A stretch of 64,000 nucleotides of DNA, taken from positions 22,501 through 86,500 of the forward strand of contig JAXRKP010001148.1 in assembly GCA_037039925.1 (NCBI GenBank), read 5' to 3'. The DNA comes from Doris montereyensis. Its lineage: Eukaryota; Mollusca; Gastropoda; Nudibranchia; Dorididae. A program made the translations under genes and the position numbers. The notes beneath the pieces are model-generated. The model did no database searches, was not told where the DNA came from, and worked only from the letters and a program-made list of their open reading frames with translations. Positions 12,240 through 25,600 of the stretch are shown here, piece by piece (positions within the stretch are counted from its first letter, which is position 1; every line of letters begins with the position of its first letter).

Positions 12240-12834
12240 CAGCGTTAATAATAGAAAACATGATATATATACATACATGTATGCATATAAAAACAATTAT
12301 TAATAACACAAGTGCAAAACAAAATATTTTGGACTGATAATAAAATGACATCAAAAGGTTTATTTCATACATGGGATGGAAGTTGATTTCTATTTTTAGC
12401 AAATTGGCTTGTTGAAAGACTGAAAACTTTGAATACAGGCGGATGTTTTGAAGGACATGGTCAAAAATACTTGTAGTGCAACTTCTTATATGAATATATG
12501 TGACGTGACGTGACGTGCATGGGGTAAGCAGGTTATTGATGCCCAAAATTGGAACACTTCAAATGAAAGAAAAAACTTGAAAGAAAATAAAAAATAATGA
12601 GAACCTCCCCATACAGGAAAATTGACTGTAATTTCTTACTTTCTTTTACACAATACATGTATTGCCCCGTATTGCCACTTGTGTCAGTTGAATACTTTTC
12701 ATATATCTTTAAAAAGAAAGAAAAAAAGAAAAAAGAAGCAAAAAGCAAAAAAACAGCATCCCGTACACCAAAGTCAAATTTCCCTGACTTCCTTTTTACA
12801 ACGAAACATGAAAGAACTCTCCCCTCCACTCTTC
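12240..12834. other. Spacer, no gene seen
   Basis: AT-rich unique sequence with a small ACGTG repeat at 12502-12518. The lysine- or phenylalanine-rich frames are low-complexity translations. Confidence 0.5.
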
Positions 12835-13085
12835 CTTTCATTGAAATTCAAATTGAGAGGAAAGAGTAGCAAGATGAAAGATAAGTGAAATTCAAATTGA
12901 GAGGAAAGAGTAGCAAGATGAAAGATAAGTGAAATTCAAATTGAGAGGAAAGAGTAGCAAGATGAAAGATAAGTGAAATTCAAATTGAGAGGAAAGAGTA
13001 GCAAGATGAAAGATAAGTGAAAAAAATTAGGAAAGGAAGAAGTAGGACCTACCTGTAGCCCCTGCCAACCACCCACGCCAAAAGG
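12835..13085 (-). mobile_element. Family A copy 6 with an internal 44-bp tandem expansion
   Basis: Four near-identical 44-bp units (GTGAAATTCAAATTGAGAGG, AAAGAGTAGC, AAGATGAAAGATAA) at 12840-13020. The normal family A right part, GAAGTAGGACCTACCTGTAG, follows once. The unit corresponds to the middle of family A (GTGAATTAAGAGGAAACAGC, AAGATGAAAGAT), so the array arose inside one element. Confidence 0.85.
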
Positions 13086-13516
<431 letters not shown>

Positions 13517-13594
13517 AAAGAGAGTGGCATATTTCCCCTGGACGTTCAATCAGGAGGTGAAATGACTAGACAGAAATAAATGGGTTTTGCGTTT

Positions 13595-13740
13595 TGTGCT
13601 TCATTAAAATTATAGATCCTGTCCACCATACAAAGGTGATCTCACAGTGAATTACCAGGAAGCAGTAGATGTGATGAAAGATAAGGTGAAACAGTGAGAG
13701 GGAAGTGTGATGAAAGATAGAGGTGGAAGTGAGAAGGAAG
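13595..13740 (-). mobile_element. Dispersed repeat family A, copy 7
   Basis: GATCCTGTCCACCATACAAA, GGTGATCTCACAGTGAATTA and GATGAAAGATAAGGTGAAAC are recognisable. Its right part dissolves into the following GA tract. Confidence 0.7.
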
Positions 13741-13744
13741 AGAG

Positions 13745-13970
<226 letters not shown>

Positions 13971-14159
13971 TAAAATAAATACTATTAAAAACATTTAAAC
14001 CAATCAGGAAGTGACAGGAAAGCCGTCAATATCTGAGCAACTCAATAGCATTGTTTCACATAATGAAAAAGGACCTAAAGCACACAAAATTCATTTTAAG
14101 ACATTGAACAACTAGCAAAGTACGCATATCTTGTAACGGTTGTAAGCAATTGTAACAAA

Positions 14160-14600
14160 TCTAAATATATGAAACAAAATTAAGTTAATGCGACAGAATT
14201 AAATGTGAGATAACTAAATAAATGGGACAAAATGAAGTAAGTGTGACATAAATAAATAAATGTGAAAAAAATTAAGTAACTGCAACATAATTAAATGTAT
14301 GTAGCCAAAATTAAGTAAATGTGACAGAACTAAATAAAGTGACAAAATTAAGCAACTGTGACAAACCTAAATAAATGTGATAAACTCAAATAAAAATGAC
14401 AAAATTAAGTGAATGTGACAAAACCAAATACAAATGCGACATTAGTGACAAAAAGTAAGTAAATGTGACAAATCGAAATCAATGTGACAAAATTAAGTAT
14501 ACGTCACATAACTTAATATATGTGACAGAATTTTCAAAAATATGAGTTCAATAAATATGACAGAATTAAGTAGATATATGTGACAGAATTCAAATAATGG
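14160..14600. repeat. Degenerate ~21-bp A-rich repeat
   Basis: About 20 imperfect copies of AAATTAAGTAAATGTGACAA with spacing of 18-24 bp. Copies differ at many sites, so this is an old or diverging array. Confidence 0.8.
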
Positions 14601-15424
14601 ATCATAAGCAAATGTGTTCAATGGTATGCTCATAATGCAAACAAAAGTCTATGATAGAAATATCAAAGGGCAAAAACACATATAATCTACAACTATGTGG
14701 AAGACACGAGGCGTCATAATAAAAGCACACAATAAACATACGTTTCTGTCAACCTGAAACAATTATTTTTAATTTTCATTATCAAAAAGATCATTCCCAT
14801 CCTTCAACGATAAAATAATAAAAAAATTAATTAAAAAATTGAAATGATTTTTAAACATTTGAAAATGTACAATCATGCTATGAAATATAGATACTGTTTA
14901 TACATAAAATGAATTTAGAAAATTATTTAAGGGCAAGACTATTAGACCACAAGACCATAAGACCATGTACGATACAGAGAGAAAAATCAGAGTAAAAATA
15001 GAAAAATGTCATTCAAGACCTCCCAAAGATACATGAATACATTAAAAAAAAACACCAAAATAACAGCAAAAACGAGAGAACATAACTGTTAAAAAGGCAC
15101 GTGTACCCAATCACAAAAAGATCCACAGGTAAATTATCAGCAACCACCCCCTAGCTGTTGTGAAGATAAGGGAGCTATATTGGTACAGTCCTACCAGTAC
15201 TAGATCAAATAAATGGTCCTTCCAAACTTATCGCAAGGATCCAGAGGGAACGAGACCATTAATTAAATAATTGATGTTTATCCTGTCTACACATTACATC
15301 ATCGAAAGCGTGTGAAAGCTGCGAGTTCCCCAGGACCCCTTGGCAGCCGAAAGTTTCTGTCACAGATATTGGCGTCATTACTGTCTCTCACCCCAGATGG
15401 TGGCTTGGCAGAAAGACGCCGTTC
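14601..15424. other. Spacer, no gene seen
   Basis: AT-rich unique sequence. The part at 15150-15420 is GC-richer, but no motif or splice-bordered exon could be recognised. Confidence 0.5.
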
Positions 15425-15750
15425 TTCGTAGCTGCCCGATCCTGTCTACCATTACGGTGACCTCAGGGCGGATGAAGTGGAAACAGCAAGACCAAAGATA
15501 GGTGAAACAGTGACAGAAAGAAGTCGGACCCTAGAGGATTAATTGATGCAAACATGATGACGGTGATGTTGACTTTTCTTATCATTGTATCAAAGGACAA
15601 AAGGAAAACATGCATGGGTATTGTTTCATTGAAATCCACCCCATCCACCATATGTGTGGATCTCAGGGTGAATCAAGAAGAAACAGAAGAAAGAAAGGCA
15701 AAGGCAAAAGGAAAGTAGTAGGGCCCACAAGTAACGCCTGCCAGCCAATT
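15425..15750 (-). mobile_element. Dispersed repeat family A, copies 8 and 9
   Basis: Copy 8 runs from GATCCTGTCTACCATTACGG (15439) to GAAGTCGGACCCTAGAGG. Copy 9 runs from GAAATCCACCCCATCCACCA (15630) to AGTAGGGCCCACAAGTAACG (about 15735). Both lie in the usual orientation. Confidence 0.7.
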
Positions 15751-16095
15751 GTCCAGTAAAAGAAGAAAACACCACGTCTATTATTCATAGGAGTTACAAC
15801 CAAAGTAGCAAGTCACATGAAATGAATATCATCAAAGGCAAACTCGTCTTAAAGTCAAATACATATAAATAGGGGCGATCAATCTAAAATGCAACTCATA
15901 TATTCAACGTATGAGCATAAACCAAATGTGATGATTCACAAACGTTTTAATCTAGTTCTCTATAACAACAAACTTATCGGTTTGCTTACACATCTATCGG
16001 CAAAACCACTAGGTGCACATTGGATCAACGTTTATTCATTGTGAAATGATTACATTGGCATTGGCATGAAGTTGCATAGCGACAAAAACTGAGTT
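15751..16095. other. Spacer, no gene seen
   Basis: Unique sequence with no recognisable domain or repeat. Confidence 0.5.
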
Positions 16096-16299
16096 TTGAC
16101 CATGTGTCCGGTCCATCAGCCCCAAATAAATCTAGTATTAAACGCTCTGTATGACAAGTTCCAAAGAACGGGGAGTATCGCGAATGGACAGATACAAAGT
16201 CAACCAAGAGCATTTACTAGAGACGTGTTAACGGATACGGATGTCCAAACGGCCATGTTAGTTTCACGGGTTACGTTTAAGATTGACCACCCTGTATAA
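16096..16299 (+). pseudogene. Possible helix-turn-helix remnant of a DNA transposon
   Basis: The 67-residue frame contains LVLNALYDKFQRTGSIANGQ followed by a basic RAFTRDVLTDTDVQ stretch. This resembles the LYxKFxxTGSVxxxxxxGRPR helix-turn-helix found at the start of several mariner-like and DUF4817-type transposase-linked proteins. ACCACCCTGTATAA follows at 16286, and CAGGGTGGTTTAAAAAATTC at 16480 is in the inverse sense; both look like transposon ends. No catalytic domain is seen. Weak assignment; the frame could be chance. Confidence 0.25.
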
Positions 16300-16304
16300 T
16301 AAAA

Positions 16305-16440
16305 GACCACGAGTGACGCAAGCAAGAGGAACGTCGTAAGTGATGAATATGGACATGATACAAATATTGAAGCCGTGTAGGAACAAAGACAAGATAAAGA
16401 CAAAGAGAGTTCATTACCAACCAGGCTTGGTTAACTCATA
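16305..16440 (-). mobile_element. SINE family C, degraded copy
   Basis: The plus strand shows GTAGGAACAAAGACAAGATA, AAGACAAAGAGAG and TTACCAACCAGGCTTGGTTAA. Its reverse complement matches the TTGGTTGGTA head and the TGTCTCGTCTTTGTTCCTAT body of family C. The B-box part is missing or scrambled. Confidence 0.55.
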
Positions 16441-16919
16441 GACTACACAAGGTCCGACATAGGGTTATCGTGGGTAAAAAAAAAAAGCAGGGTGGTTTAA
16501 AAAATTCATAACTTTTTTTTATTTGTTATCATTTTCTCTTCATTTTTAACATACAGTGTTCAAGAGATCAAACTTTATATTGGCACCAATAAAAATCAGT
16601 AATATGTCGTTATTTGTCTGAGTGGGGATGGGTGAAAGGGTGAAATACAGAAGCTAAAAATCTTTTGTTGTGGAGACACCATTCACACAATACACTACTT
16701 CCATCAGTAAACAGATGAAAACAATGATTGGAAAACAATGAGACGATAAACTGATCGAAAACAGTGCGGTCTGTGCTGTTTCTGATTTGTAAATCTACTT
16801 GTAGTACAGTAGTAGTTGTTTTGTGTTAGCAAAAAATACCCGGGTTAAGTCGAAGGATTGCATTGCCAGCAATAAAAAAAAATCATAAAAAATCAACCGT
16901 TCACTTATAGAGAGCTCTG
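16441..16919. other. Spacer, no gene seen
   Basis: AT-rich unique sequence with a poly-A run at 16478-16488. Confidence 0.5.
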
Positions 16920-18740
16920 CTGTTTGCAAACAAAAGACCGTATAAGTCAAAAACTTACAAAAACACTTTTCCCCTTTTCAGATAATTCAGACAACAATGA
17001 AGTCATATGTATCATCCAAGTTTGAAAAATGTCGATATAAAATTAGAGGCAATTGAAAATTTAAGAAGACCGCATAGGCTAAAGAAGGTGACTTAATTGC
17101 AAACAAAAGACTGTATACGACCCATTTCCAAACGAACAATCGTATGAGCGCTGCTGACAAAATTGCAAACGAAAGCCTGTATGCGCCAGAAGGACTTTTA
17201 TATGTTTTTCAGACTACGGCTGTACATAAAATAATGATAATGAAATAGAATTGTATTTATTTATGATATATTATAACATATTATCATTAAATAGTAATCA
17301 TAATAATAACATTAACATAATAACAATGACAATTCATTATAATTTCATCTCTGAATGGAATTAATAATAATCTAAAAGAATGATGATTTATGTAGGCCTA
17401 CTGTTACTACTATAATTTATTATTATTACTTTACTACATAGCTATTCAGTCTACAGATAGAGAGTAGGTTAAATATAACTAAATATTTTTCTTACAAACT
17501 AACATAACGTCATATCATCCGTGCATATGTTTCATTATATTCTAAATAACACTCATCATCAGTGTACATCGTAATTTTAAATTTTAGTATGATTACAACA
17601 TCCTCCGTTTCCCTTCACTTTAATTCTTTATCCGGTTAATAAGCCGATTACACCGCAAACATATTTAATTCAATCAGTGGAAAGAATGTGAATGTTAACC
17701 GTTTAGGATAACACGAATATAAAATATACTGCGATAGATAAAAGTTAATTGCCATCATTAATTCATATTTATTCACTGGTTGCTCATCATAATGTTATAC
17801 TTCAACATGTACATGTCTTTATTACGGCCTTTTATTTGCAATCGAAGTCTCCACTGTTCATGCGAACATTCTTTCAAACGAAAGGCCATTACCAACCATG
17901 TCTGGCAGATAGGTCTTTCATTTGAAACCAGATACTGCCGAAGGAAGCCTAGTTTGAAAACGAAACACTGTACACGTGGAAGCTGATCATACTGTCTTTC
18001 GTTTGAAATTAGGTCACCAAATTTAGCAATGTCTTCCAAACGAAAGGCTTTTAACGACGATTGTCATGCACATACATGTGGTCTTTCTTTGAAATTTTGC
18101 AGCTGGTGAGGCCATCTCGTTGCAAGCAAAAACACTGTATACGCCAGAAGCTGACTGCGCGGTCTTTTGTTTGAAATTGGGTCACCAAATGGGTGAGCGT
18201 CTTTCAAACGAAAGACAGTATAACCTACATTACGTAATCAACAAAAAAGCTGTGAATCTCTTGATTTGTTTTAAGGTATAAGGTGGGGAACTTTGTTTCA
18301 AAATATTGGAGTGGGAGGACAAAACATGTTTCTCGTAGATTGTTAAAACGTGAGCAGAGAGGCTTCAGGCTATTGTACGGTCTTTTGTCGGTAAACGAAA
18401 GAGAGGCTTTCGTTTATTATACGTGTCTTTGTTTGTAAACGTAGAGAGGTCTGTTATTATAATGGCTCTTGTTTGTAAACGTAGAGAGGCCGTTATTATA
18501 GTCGTCTTTTGTTTGCAAACGGCAGAGAGGCTCGCTGACATAATGGTTTTTTGTTTTGAAACGGCAGAGAGGTCTGAAGAGCATGTCTTTTGTTTGCAAA
18601 ACGTACCGAGAGGCCCGTGTTTTGTCGGCACGTCTTGTTTGCAAACGGCAGAGAGGCTCTGTGTGCTATTATACTTGCCTTGTTTGCAAACGCAGAGAGG
18701 CTCGCTTATTATACGGTCTTTTATTTTGCAAACATTTCAG
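16920..18740. repeat. Cluster of a palindromic word, ending in a ~42-bp array
   Basis: The word GGTCTTTTGTTTGCAAAC or its reverse complement GTTTGCAAACAAAAGACC recurs about 20 times with variation, often next to TATAC or GTATA. In 16920-18240 the copies are scattered and lie in both orientations (for example 16925, 17100, 17163, 17823, 18000, 18160, 18208). From 18378 to 18735 they form a head-to-tail array of roughly 42-50 bp units that also carry GGCAGAGAGGCTCG. The two orientations joined make a long perfect palindrome. The 106-residue frame at 18423-18743 is made of the array. Confidence 0.8.
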
Positions 18741-18889
18741 TAGGAAACAGTTAGAATAATACGCCTAGAAATGCAGATACTTAACGCTAAAGATAGCTGA
18801 TCTTTCATAGTTGCGTCCGCACGCTATGATCGCGACAGCCGGCAATTGTACTATGGCTTAAGTGTAGCATGATTGCACCCATGCGACAA

Positions 18890-19062
18890 TGATAGTCTAT
18901 GAGTTAATAGTGCGGCTTTCTTTTCACAAAAAGGTGATGGTGCTGAAGTGGAGGTTCCAGGACCAATTCTATTGATACCTAAAAATGTTGGGTTTGTTTG
19001 TCTATTTATTTGCATTTGTTTCGTCTTTGTTCCTATGAGTGTTAATATAATTTCAAAACATC
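18890..19062 (+). mobile_element. SINE family C, diverged copy
   Basis: A head-like GAGTTAATAGTGCGGCTTTC with a degenerate B-box region (GGAGGTTCCAGGA), then the family C body TTTGTTTCGTCTTTGTTCCT, ATGAGTGTTAATATAATTTC. Confidence 0.6.
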
Positions 19063-21004
19063 GTTAGTAATACATCACATACATACATTTGTAATATACA
19101 GACATAAAAATCGTTTTTAAAACATTTTCACAATCAATTTAAAATCTGAAAAAGAAATAAAACAGAAAGAGATAAAAAATGTTCGTTTCCCTCATAATCA
19201 AATCAAGATATACGCCAGTAACTAGCATCACAACCACTTGCAGTTCAAATGATATCTTACAACTCTGTTGCCCGTAAGCCTGCATGTACATAGACATATA
19301 AAACAACATTTCACATTTCATCACAGTGCAAGTGATACTACTATCACTTGGCCTGTCATATAAAAACTTTGAGAGAAAAAATCCACAAAGAAAACGCGAT
19401 CCTGTCAAGTGAAAGACTAGAATAGAGGATTTCTGATACCGGGACTTGATTCATTGCAACTTACTCTGTCCAACATATGTGCTGATCTCTTGGTGAATTA
19501 AGACGAAATAGCAAATGCTCAGTCAGTCTTTAAAAATAAATCCAACAAAAATTTCAAGCACAAGGAATGGTTCAAGCAATCCTTTTCATACTGTCGCATA
19601 ATGTACAAAGTTTACAATATTGAGGTGACAAAGGGAAGGAATTTTAAGATAATTACAATAACGTGTATCTATAATACATGGCTTAAATACCTCAGTATTT
19701 ACCAACATGCTATGATGCATGAAAAAAATCTACAGAATGCAACAACGACAATATTTATCATATTGAGAAACAATACAACGATAATAAGAAAATTATACAA
19801 GAACAGATTTTTTCTTGTCCCATCAGTCTACAGAAAGGGAAGGGGAAAGAGGGGGATAGTTTTAAGCCTGTATAAGCCTCCAACCAGAAAACTAAAATTA
19901 CTTTAAATTAAGTAAACCTGGTCATTATCACAGCAACTGATGATGGTTAAAAGAGTTACGGTAGAACATATGCAAATATCGGTATGACATGCCGTATCTG
20001 GCTTTCATCTCATGCTTACAAATATGTCTATAGCATGTAAACACTCCATATAATAAAATCAATAATATTTCATATCAAGAAAAATAAGTACATGGCACAA
20101 CAACGTTATGTTTAATTAGCCATTTTGGGGGTTTTTTCTCTTTAAGTATTCGTTAAATGTCTTGGCTGTTAGTCTAGAGAATTGAGTGTTAAGCACATAT
20201 TCTATAAATTTCACTTTCAAACAACTAAAATGTAAATTAGTAACACATGCGATGATTCTGACAGCAACTGGTGATAATTAAAAGAGCCACAACAGAATAT
20301 TCGAACAATTTTATATCATTTTCATTACCAAAGTACCAATGTTTTAAGTCTTAATAATAATAACAATAATGTACATTTATAGAACAACATCTAATAGATT
20401 TACAAGCTCTGGCCTTGTGTCTTATGTTTTTATGATAAAATAAATTAATGACATAGTAAAATTGAGTGTATGACTCACATTGTAAATTGACTTATGACTA
20501 ACATCTTCAGTAACAAAGGAAGACTTGATGATTATGCACAAAAAACTTCTTTTTTTTTTAACACCTTGTGTATTCCTGAATGTGACAAAGTCAAAAAACT
20601 TGAAATCAGTAGAAAATAGAAGAATGTCTTTTGATGTAATGTCTCTGCACATAATTTACGTTTGACAACCACGAGAGACGTAAATACTATTGAATAAAAC
20701 CTTGACAGAAACCAAAGGTCTCCGATGGAGAGATTTTCATAGAATGAGTAAAATTCAAACAAATAAAACTTCAGCTATCAAACCAGAGGAAAAAAACTTG
20801 GACCCTGTCTAGCAATATAACAATCATTTACTTTTTGCTGTACTGAACACACACAAAAATTGTTGAAAGAATATTTTTTGAATGGGAAAAATCATTTTGA
20901 TGTAGAAAAACCCTTTATAGGTGCATGGCATGGGTTTTTAATAAATATTGTCACGCACGCCCTCAGCGCCCAACACCTAGCTGGTGGAAATTTACATAGT
21001 GTCT
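19063..21004. other. Spacer, no gene seen
   Basis: AT-rich sequence. A truncated family A piece (ACTCTGTCCAACATATGTGC, TGATCTCTTGGTGAATTAAG) lies at 19462-19510. Short frames at 19139-19408, 19601-19906 and 20422-20762 have no recognisable domain. Confidence 0.5.
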
Positions 21005-21240
21005 CGCTTGATGAGTTTGATTTGATTTACCCCATCACTAAGGTGATCTCGGGGTTTTACAGATTTTGATTTTGCCCAGGCTGTCTTGTTAACGCCGAGA
21101 TCTTTAACGATGCACCTCCTTTTTATCGTCCGTCTCTGTTGGGACTAGGTGTCGATCCACTACCTGGACCAAGGGGAGTAGATGTTTGGTTAGAAACGAC
21201 ACCGTGCCTCCGACTACCAAATCCCCCTCTCACGATGATG
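21005..21240 (-). mobile_element. tRNA-derived SINE family B, copy 2 (head missing)
   Basis: Shows GAGTTTGATTTGATTTACCC, AAGGTGATCTCGGGGTTTTA, GATTTTGCCCAGGCTGTCTT, CACCTCCTTTTTATCGTCCG and GACTAGGTGTCGATCCACTA. The tRNA-like head with its B box is replaced by other sequence, so the copy is truncated or rearranged at its 5' end. Confidence 0.75.
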
Positions 21241-22118
21241 AAAAATATTTGTTTTGAAATTTTTACCATCAAATTCTGAGTTCTTCTAAATTCCATTAGA
21301 TATTTTGGGTTAACTGCACCTCTAGGTTGCAGGCTTTTAGTCTACTGCTAACTGGTTTGAGTGAGAAAAGGTTGAAAACAGCACGGACCTGGAGACAAGT
21401 GGCATTTGAGACATTGGTCTGATTAATACGTATGATCACACAGTTTTCCATTCGTTTCAATACAAATATCTCTCAGTATCTCAACACTAACATTTAAAGC
21501 CTGCAGTTGAGTAAATAGAATTTTATCTCTGTAAATTGAACATCTTAAGTAGTGACAAAGTAGTATGCAGCCTATTTAAATTATATCAAAAGACACATTC
21601 AAATACTGAGAAACTTTAAGTAGCAATCGCAATACCAATATCATTGTTGTCACAAATATTATTCTATATAAAGTCATTCAAAATATGTCCTCTGAGAAAA
21701 ATATTGAAAAAATTATACCCAAAAAACTTCTAGAATTCAAAAGAAGAGAAGAATGAAAAGAAAAGAAAAAAGAAATCGAAACCAAATTTCATTTTTCGGG
21801 CTCTTCACGGAAAAAAACTTTTTAAGGAATAAAAAATAAATAAAATGAAAAACAAGAAGTTATTGAATAGCATCTACTTAAATAATGCTCAAATTAAAAG
21901 CTTCAGACGATAAATGAAGATGATTCTATAGGCATTGAGGAAAGAAATGAAACTTTCCTGAAATTTTACCTAGTTAATGACCAAAAGTTGTTTAATTGAA
22001 TACTTATCACATTTTGTGAATGGCGCACAATTGTTGACCTTTACGAGAGAGAGGGAGATCGAGGTGTGCCCTCATTTGAATAGGACATCTTGATCAAAGA
22101 TAGCTAAACAACGCCCCC
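21241..22118. other. Spacer downstream of AGPAT, no gene seen
   Basis: AT-rich unique sequence with purine-rich stretches at 21730-21860. No recognisable domain. Confidence 0.5.
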
Positions 22119-22124
22119 TTTATT
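22119..22124 (-). terminator. Candidate AATAAA polyadenylation signal of AGPAT
   Basis: The minus strand reads AATAAA about 425 bases after the stop codon, followed by a G/T-rich stretch (GGGGGCGTTGTTT). It is the first canonical signal I see after the stop. Not proven. Confidence 0.3.
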
Positions 22125-22548
22125 TTATGATAAAGATCAGGACAAGAAACCAGCAACCCCCTACCTCCGATTTGGTTGACTGATATAAACCGTTAGTATA
22201 AAAATAACAATGTCATTGATGTGTTCAATGCAAGTACAATTGTTCTATCGTCATGGCATGTTCAACTGGTACAATTGATAAGTTTCCATTTAGTTAAAAA
22301 ATTTGATAAAAAAAACCCAACAAAACTACCATTTCTATTTAAGTCAACAACAAGAAAGAGGAAAAAAGAAACTACCCCCACACTGCCCCAAAAAAAATTA
22401 CAATGGAAGAAAAAGCCATTTGTGAATGAAAACAAAAACAAAACAAGCTCTTTTGCTTTTGATCTGATGTTGACAATGAGAGACTCCATTCCGGGGTAAG
22501 TCCCCCTCTTCCATACTGGCGCTTTTTCTGTTCATGATATCCACTATC

Positions 22549-22682
22549 TTAATCTAAGCCAATTTCCTCACTCAATACGTGTGTGAAACATTTCATCATC
22601 TCTCTGGTTTCTGAGACTCGGTGACATCGTCTTTAGTCAACCTTCCGTTGAAATTGGAGGAAGAATTTCACTAGAACCTTTC
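22549..22682 (-). CDS. AGPAT1: AGPAT last exon with stop
   Basis: The acceptor TTGCTCTTGCAG leads into KVLVKF, then LPPISTEG, then LTKDDVTES, then ETREMMKCFTHVLSEEIGLD and TAA. Three changes of frame within about 130 bases separate these pieces. The wording follows the human C-terminal region LPPVPTEGLTPDDV. Confidence 0.82.
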
Positions 22683-25600
22683 CTGCAAGAGCAAATATAG
22701 GCACAACCAAAAATAAAAATCACCAAACATTATTAATGAATTTTAAAAATTCCCAATGAATGAAACGTAAATTGAAATTGATATTTTACAACTGCAGCAA
22801 TACATAAAATAAATCTCTCAATTTTTTTATTTGTTTTTACCCATCTCACAACTAAGGTGATACTTCGTTGTTGGCAAGACTTTTTAATTTTGCCAACATT
22901 GTCCTAGTGTTAAGTCAAGGGGATCTTTAACATGCACAGAGTGTTGTGTGATCTGTACACAAGGTCCTCCTTTATATCACCGTCTCTGACTTGAGACTAG
23001 GTGTCAATCCAACAACATGGACCAGGGGAGGATGGGTTTTATGAAACTTGAAAACAATTTGCAACCTGTCAGGCATGAACTCACGACCTTCTGGTTGACA
23101 GGCAGACATCTACCTTTTGACCACTCAATCTCTCAATGAAGTCTTACACGATTTTACAAATCATTTCTAAAAATAGACATTTTTGTGAGACACAAACAGC
23201 CATCGTCTTAGTAGTTAGAAATGAAACAGTTTGTGACACTGACTAACAAACTGATTGAAAATGATACTCAAAAGAGGCGTGACAAAACCAAACCGCAGTG
23301 TTGTGTGAGTCGGTAATCACCATGGCTTGATTTGATTTGATTTTACACACATCACATATATACGGCAATCTTGGGGGTTTTGGTAGGATTCTAAACATTG
23401 CCCCGAACTGTCCTGTAAACAGCCAAAGGATCTTTGACTTGCACAGTGTTGTTATCTGCACACAGGACCTCCTTTTTATTGTCCGTCTCCGAGTGGACTA
23501 GGTGTTGGTCCACCTCGACCTGGGGATAGTTTTACTCCCCCGCAAAATAAAAACCTCAGAAAACTTTTCAACTTGCTGGGCCTTGAACCCACGACCTTTT
23601 GGTTGAGAGGCCGCCTTGCCTCTGGACTCTTAAGTCCACATTCTCTGCGGCGCTGTTTCAAAATGCTGGACAGTCCAAGTGGGTTATTCACAACATTCTA
23701 ACTCATAGAAAAGGTACTTTCCTTTACTTTCCTTTTGACTCAAGTGTGAATGAGTACCAGCTTGGGTAGAGAAAAATCTTGTCAGAGTGTTAGTACAAAG
23801 TGCCTAACAGGCAGATGTACTGTATGCTCCCTATGGAGTTGAAAGACTTTGAATGATGTGATTAACTGCAGAATATTTGATGTACAGTCTGTGAGCCTGC
23901 ACTTGTGTAGGGATACGGACTAAATCCATTTTATCTTTAAATTTTTCATTAAACTATAAAAGAGAGGAGAACAATCCAAACCGTCATCGAATCTCTTGGC
24001 CACTTTGTCATAGAACTGATTGTATGATGAAAACACAATGGGAACCACAGAACCTGAAATAAAAAACAAACAACATTAGGATCATCATCTTAATGACTAA
24101 AACGTATAATAAATGGTATATATATATATATATATATATGATCAAAGCCGCTTGGTTGGAACAGCACCGTTCCACGGACACCGTTCAATTAAGCGGCATA
24201 CATGGGACAACCGTATAGTGGTTTTTTTACCTTTGGTTATTTTTTGTTGCTCTTGCAGGAATAATAAATGGTATATATATATACAATCAAGCCGATTTGT
24301 TGGAACAGCACCGTTTCAATCTCCAATTAAACAGCATACATGAGACAGCTTTATAGTGTATTACACATGTGCACACATGATTACGATAAATGGTACAAAT
24401 ACATTCTTATTTCTTCTCTATACAGTATTATATATTATTTCGTAATCACATTATATCGATTTGACCTCTGGTGTGTTTCAAAAATCATAATTGAACACAA
24501 TGTAAAATACATTTGCACATGTATAACATGCACATAAATGTTCGATGCACATACATGTATATATATATATATCTAAGAGGGTTCTTTGGAAGTCTATTTT
24601 ACTACAACACAAAAGAAGCCTGCTCTCGTTTGATGTGTGGCAGCAACCTCTGTCTAAACCAGCATTTAGCCAGCCTTCATCGTTGTCAATCATCTGATGT
24701 GATAAACTTATCTCGTTGTCTTATTCACACATCTATGCAACTTAACTACACCTGCCATCCAAATATATCTGTGTGGGCATAGTATAATGATCGCACACTC
24801 CATCGGAACACTCACAATGATTGTGTGTTGTGTCGCCTCACTTAGGGGCAGACGTGTTTCTGTGCTCCACTCTAATCTGGATGTTTATGTGTCCATTTCA
24901 TTTTTAACATCCAGGATTCTTATATCTACACATTCGTCAAATCCTAGTCTTTTGAACTGTGTTTGAATCTTCTATTCTAAATAAGATCTTTCGTTTATTT
25001 CTAAATTTGAAGATGGACTTTACAACATCAAGTCATTTCATTCGTTCAGGTTTGGTGACATTTTTACTCCTTTCCGTTATCCGATTTTTTACTCACCACA
25101 TGCTACAAACCATTCACGCTCACAAACAATAACATTAAAAACGACTTTTTTACCAACGACCCAGAGACAATCAATCGTGGTGGCAACCTAAGGGATGACT
25201 TATTCAAACAATATAATGATCGGAGGCCCCAACGTTGCAGTCGGGAGCTCCCCCCCTCAAACACTCACGACGGTTCCTTGTTTTGATGACTACAACAACG
25301 ACGAAAATAACAACAACTGGGCAGGACAAACCAACGAAAACATCGCATTCCTGAGCACACCCCAAGGGTTATGCGCAGTAAAAAGCAACACACCAGTTGA
25401 TCTCGACATTAAATAATAATCCTGACCGATGTTCAATCTGCACAACAGCAACACATAATTGGATTGACAATTTACATGAAAAGGATAATAACCATGTTAA
25501 AGTCTACTCTTGAACGCTCAGTCATCACGAATTTAAAAAGCAGACTGATTCAAGACCTGATTATTGAATCTGATGTTGATATTGCTTTCCTCACAGAATC

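Noticed and set aside
22262..22489. 75-residue minus frame downstream of AGPAT
   Set aside because: It lies in the probable 3' UTR, is Phe-rich, and shows no domain. The AGPAT stop precedes it.
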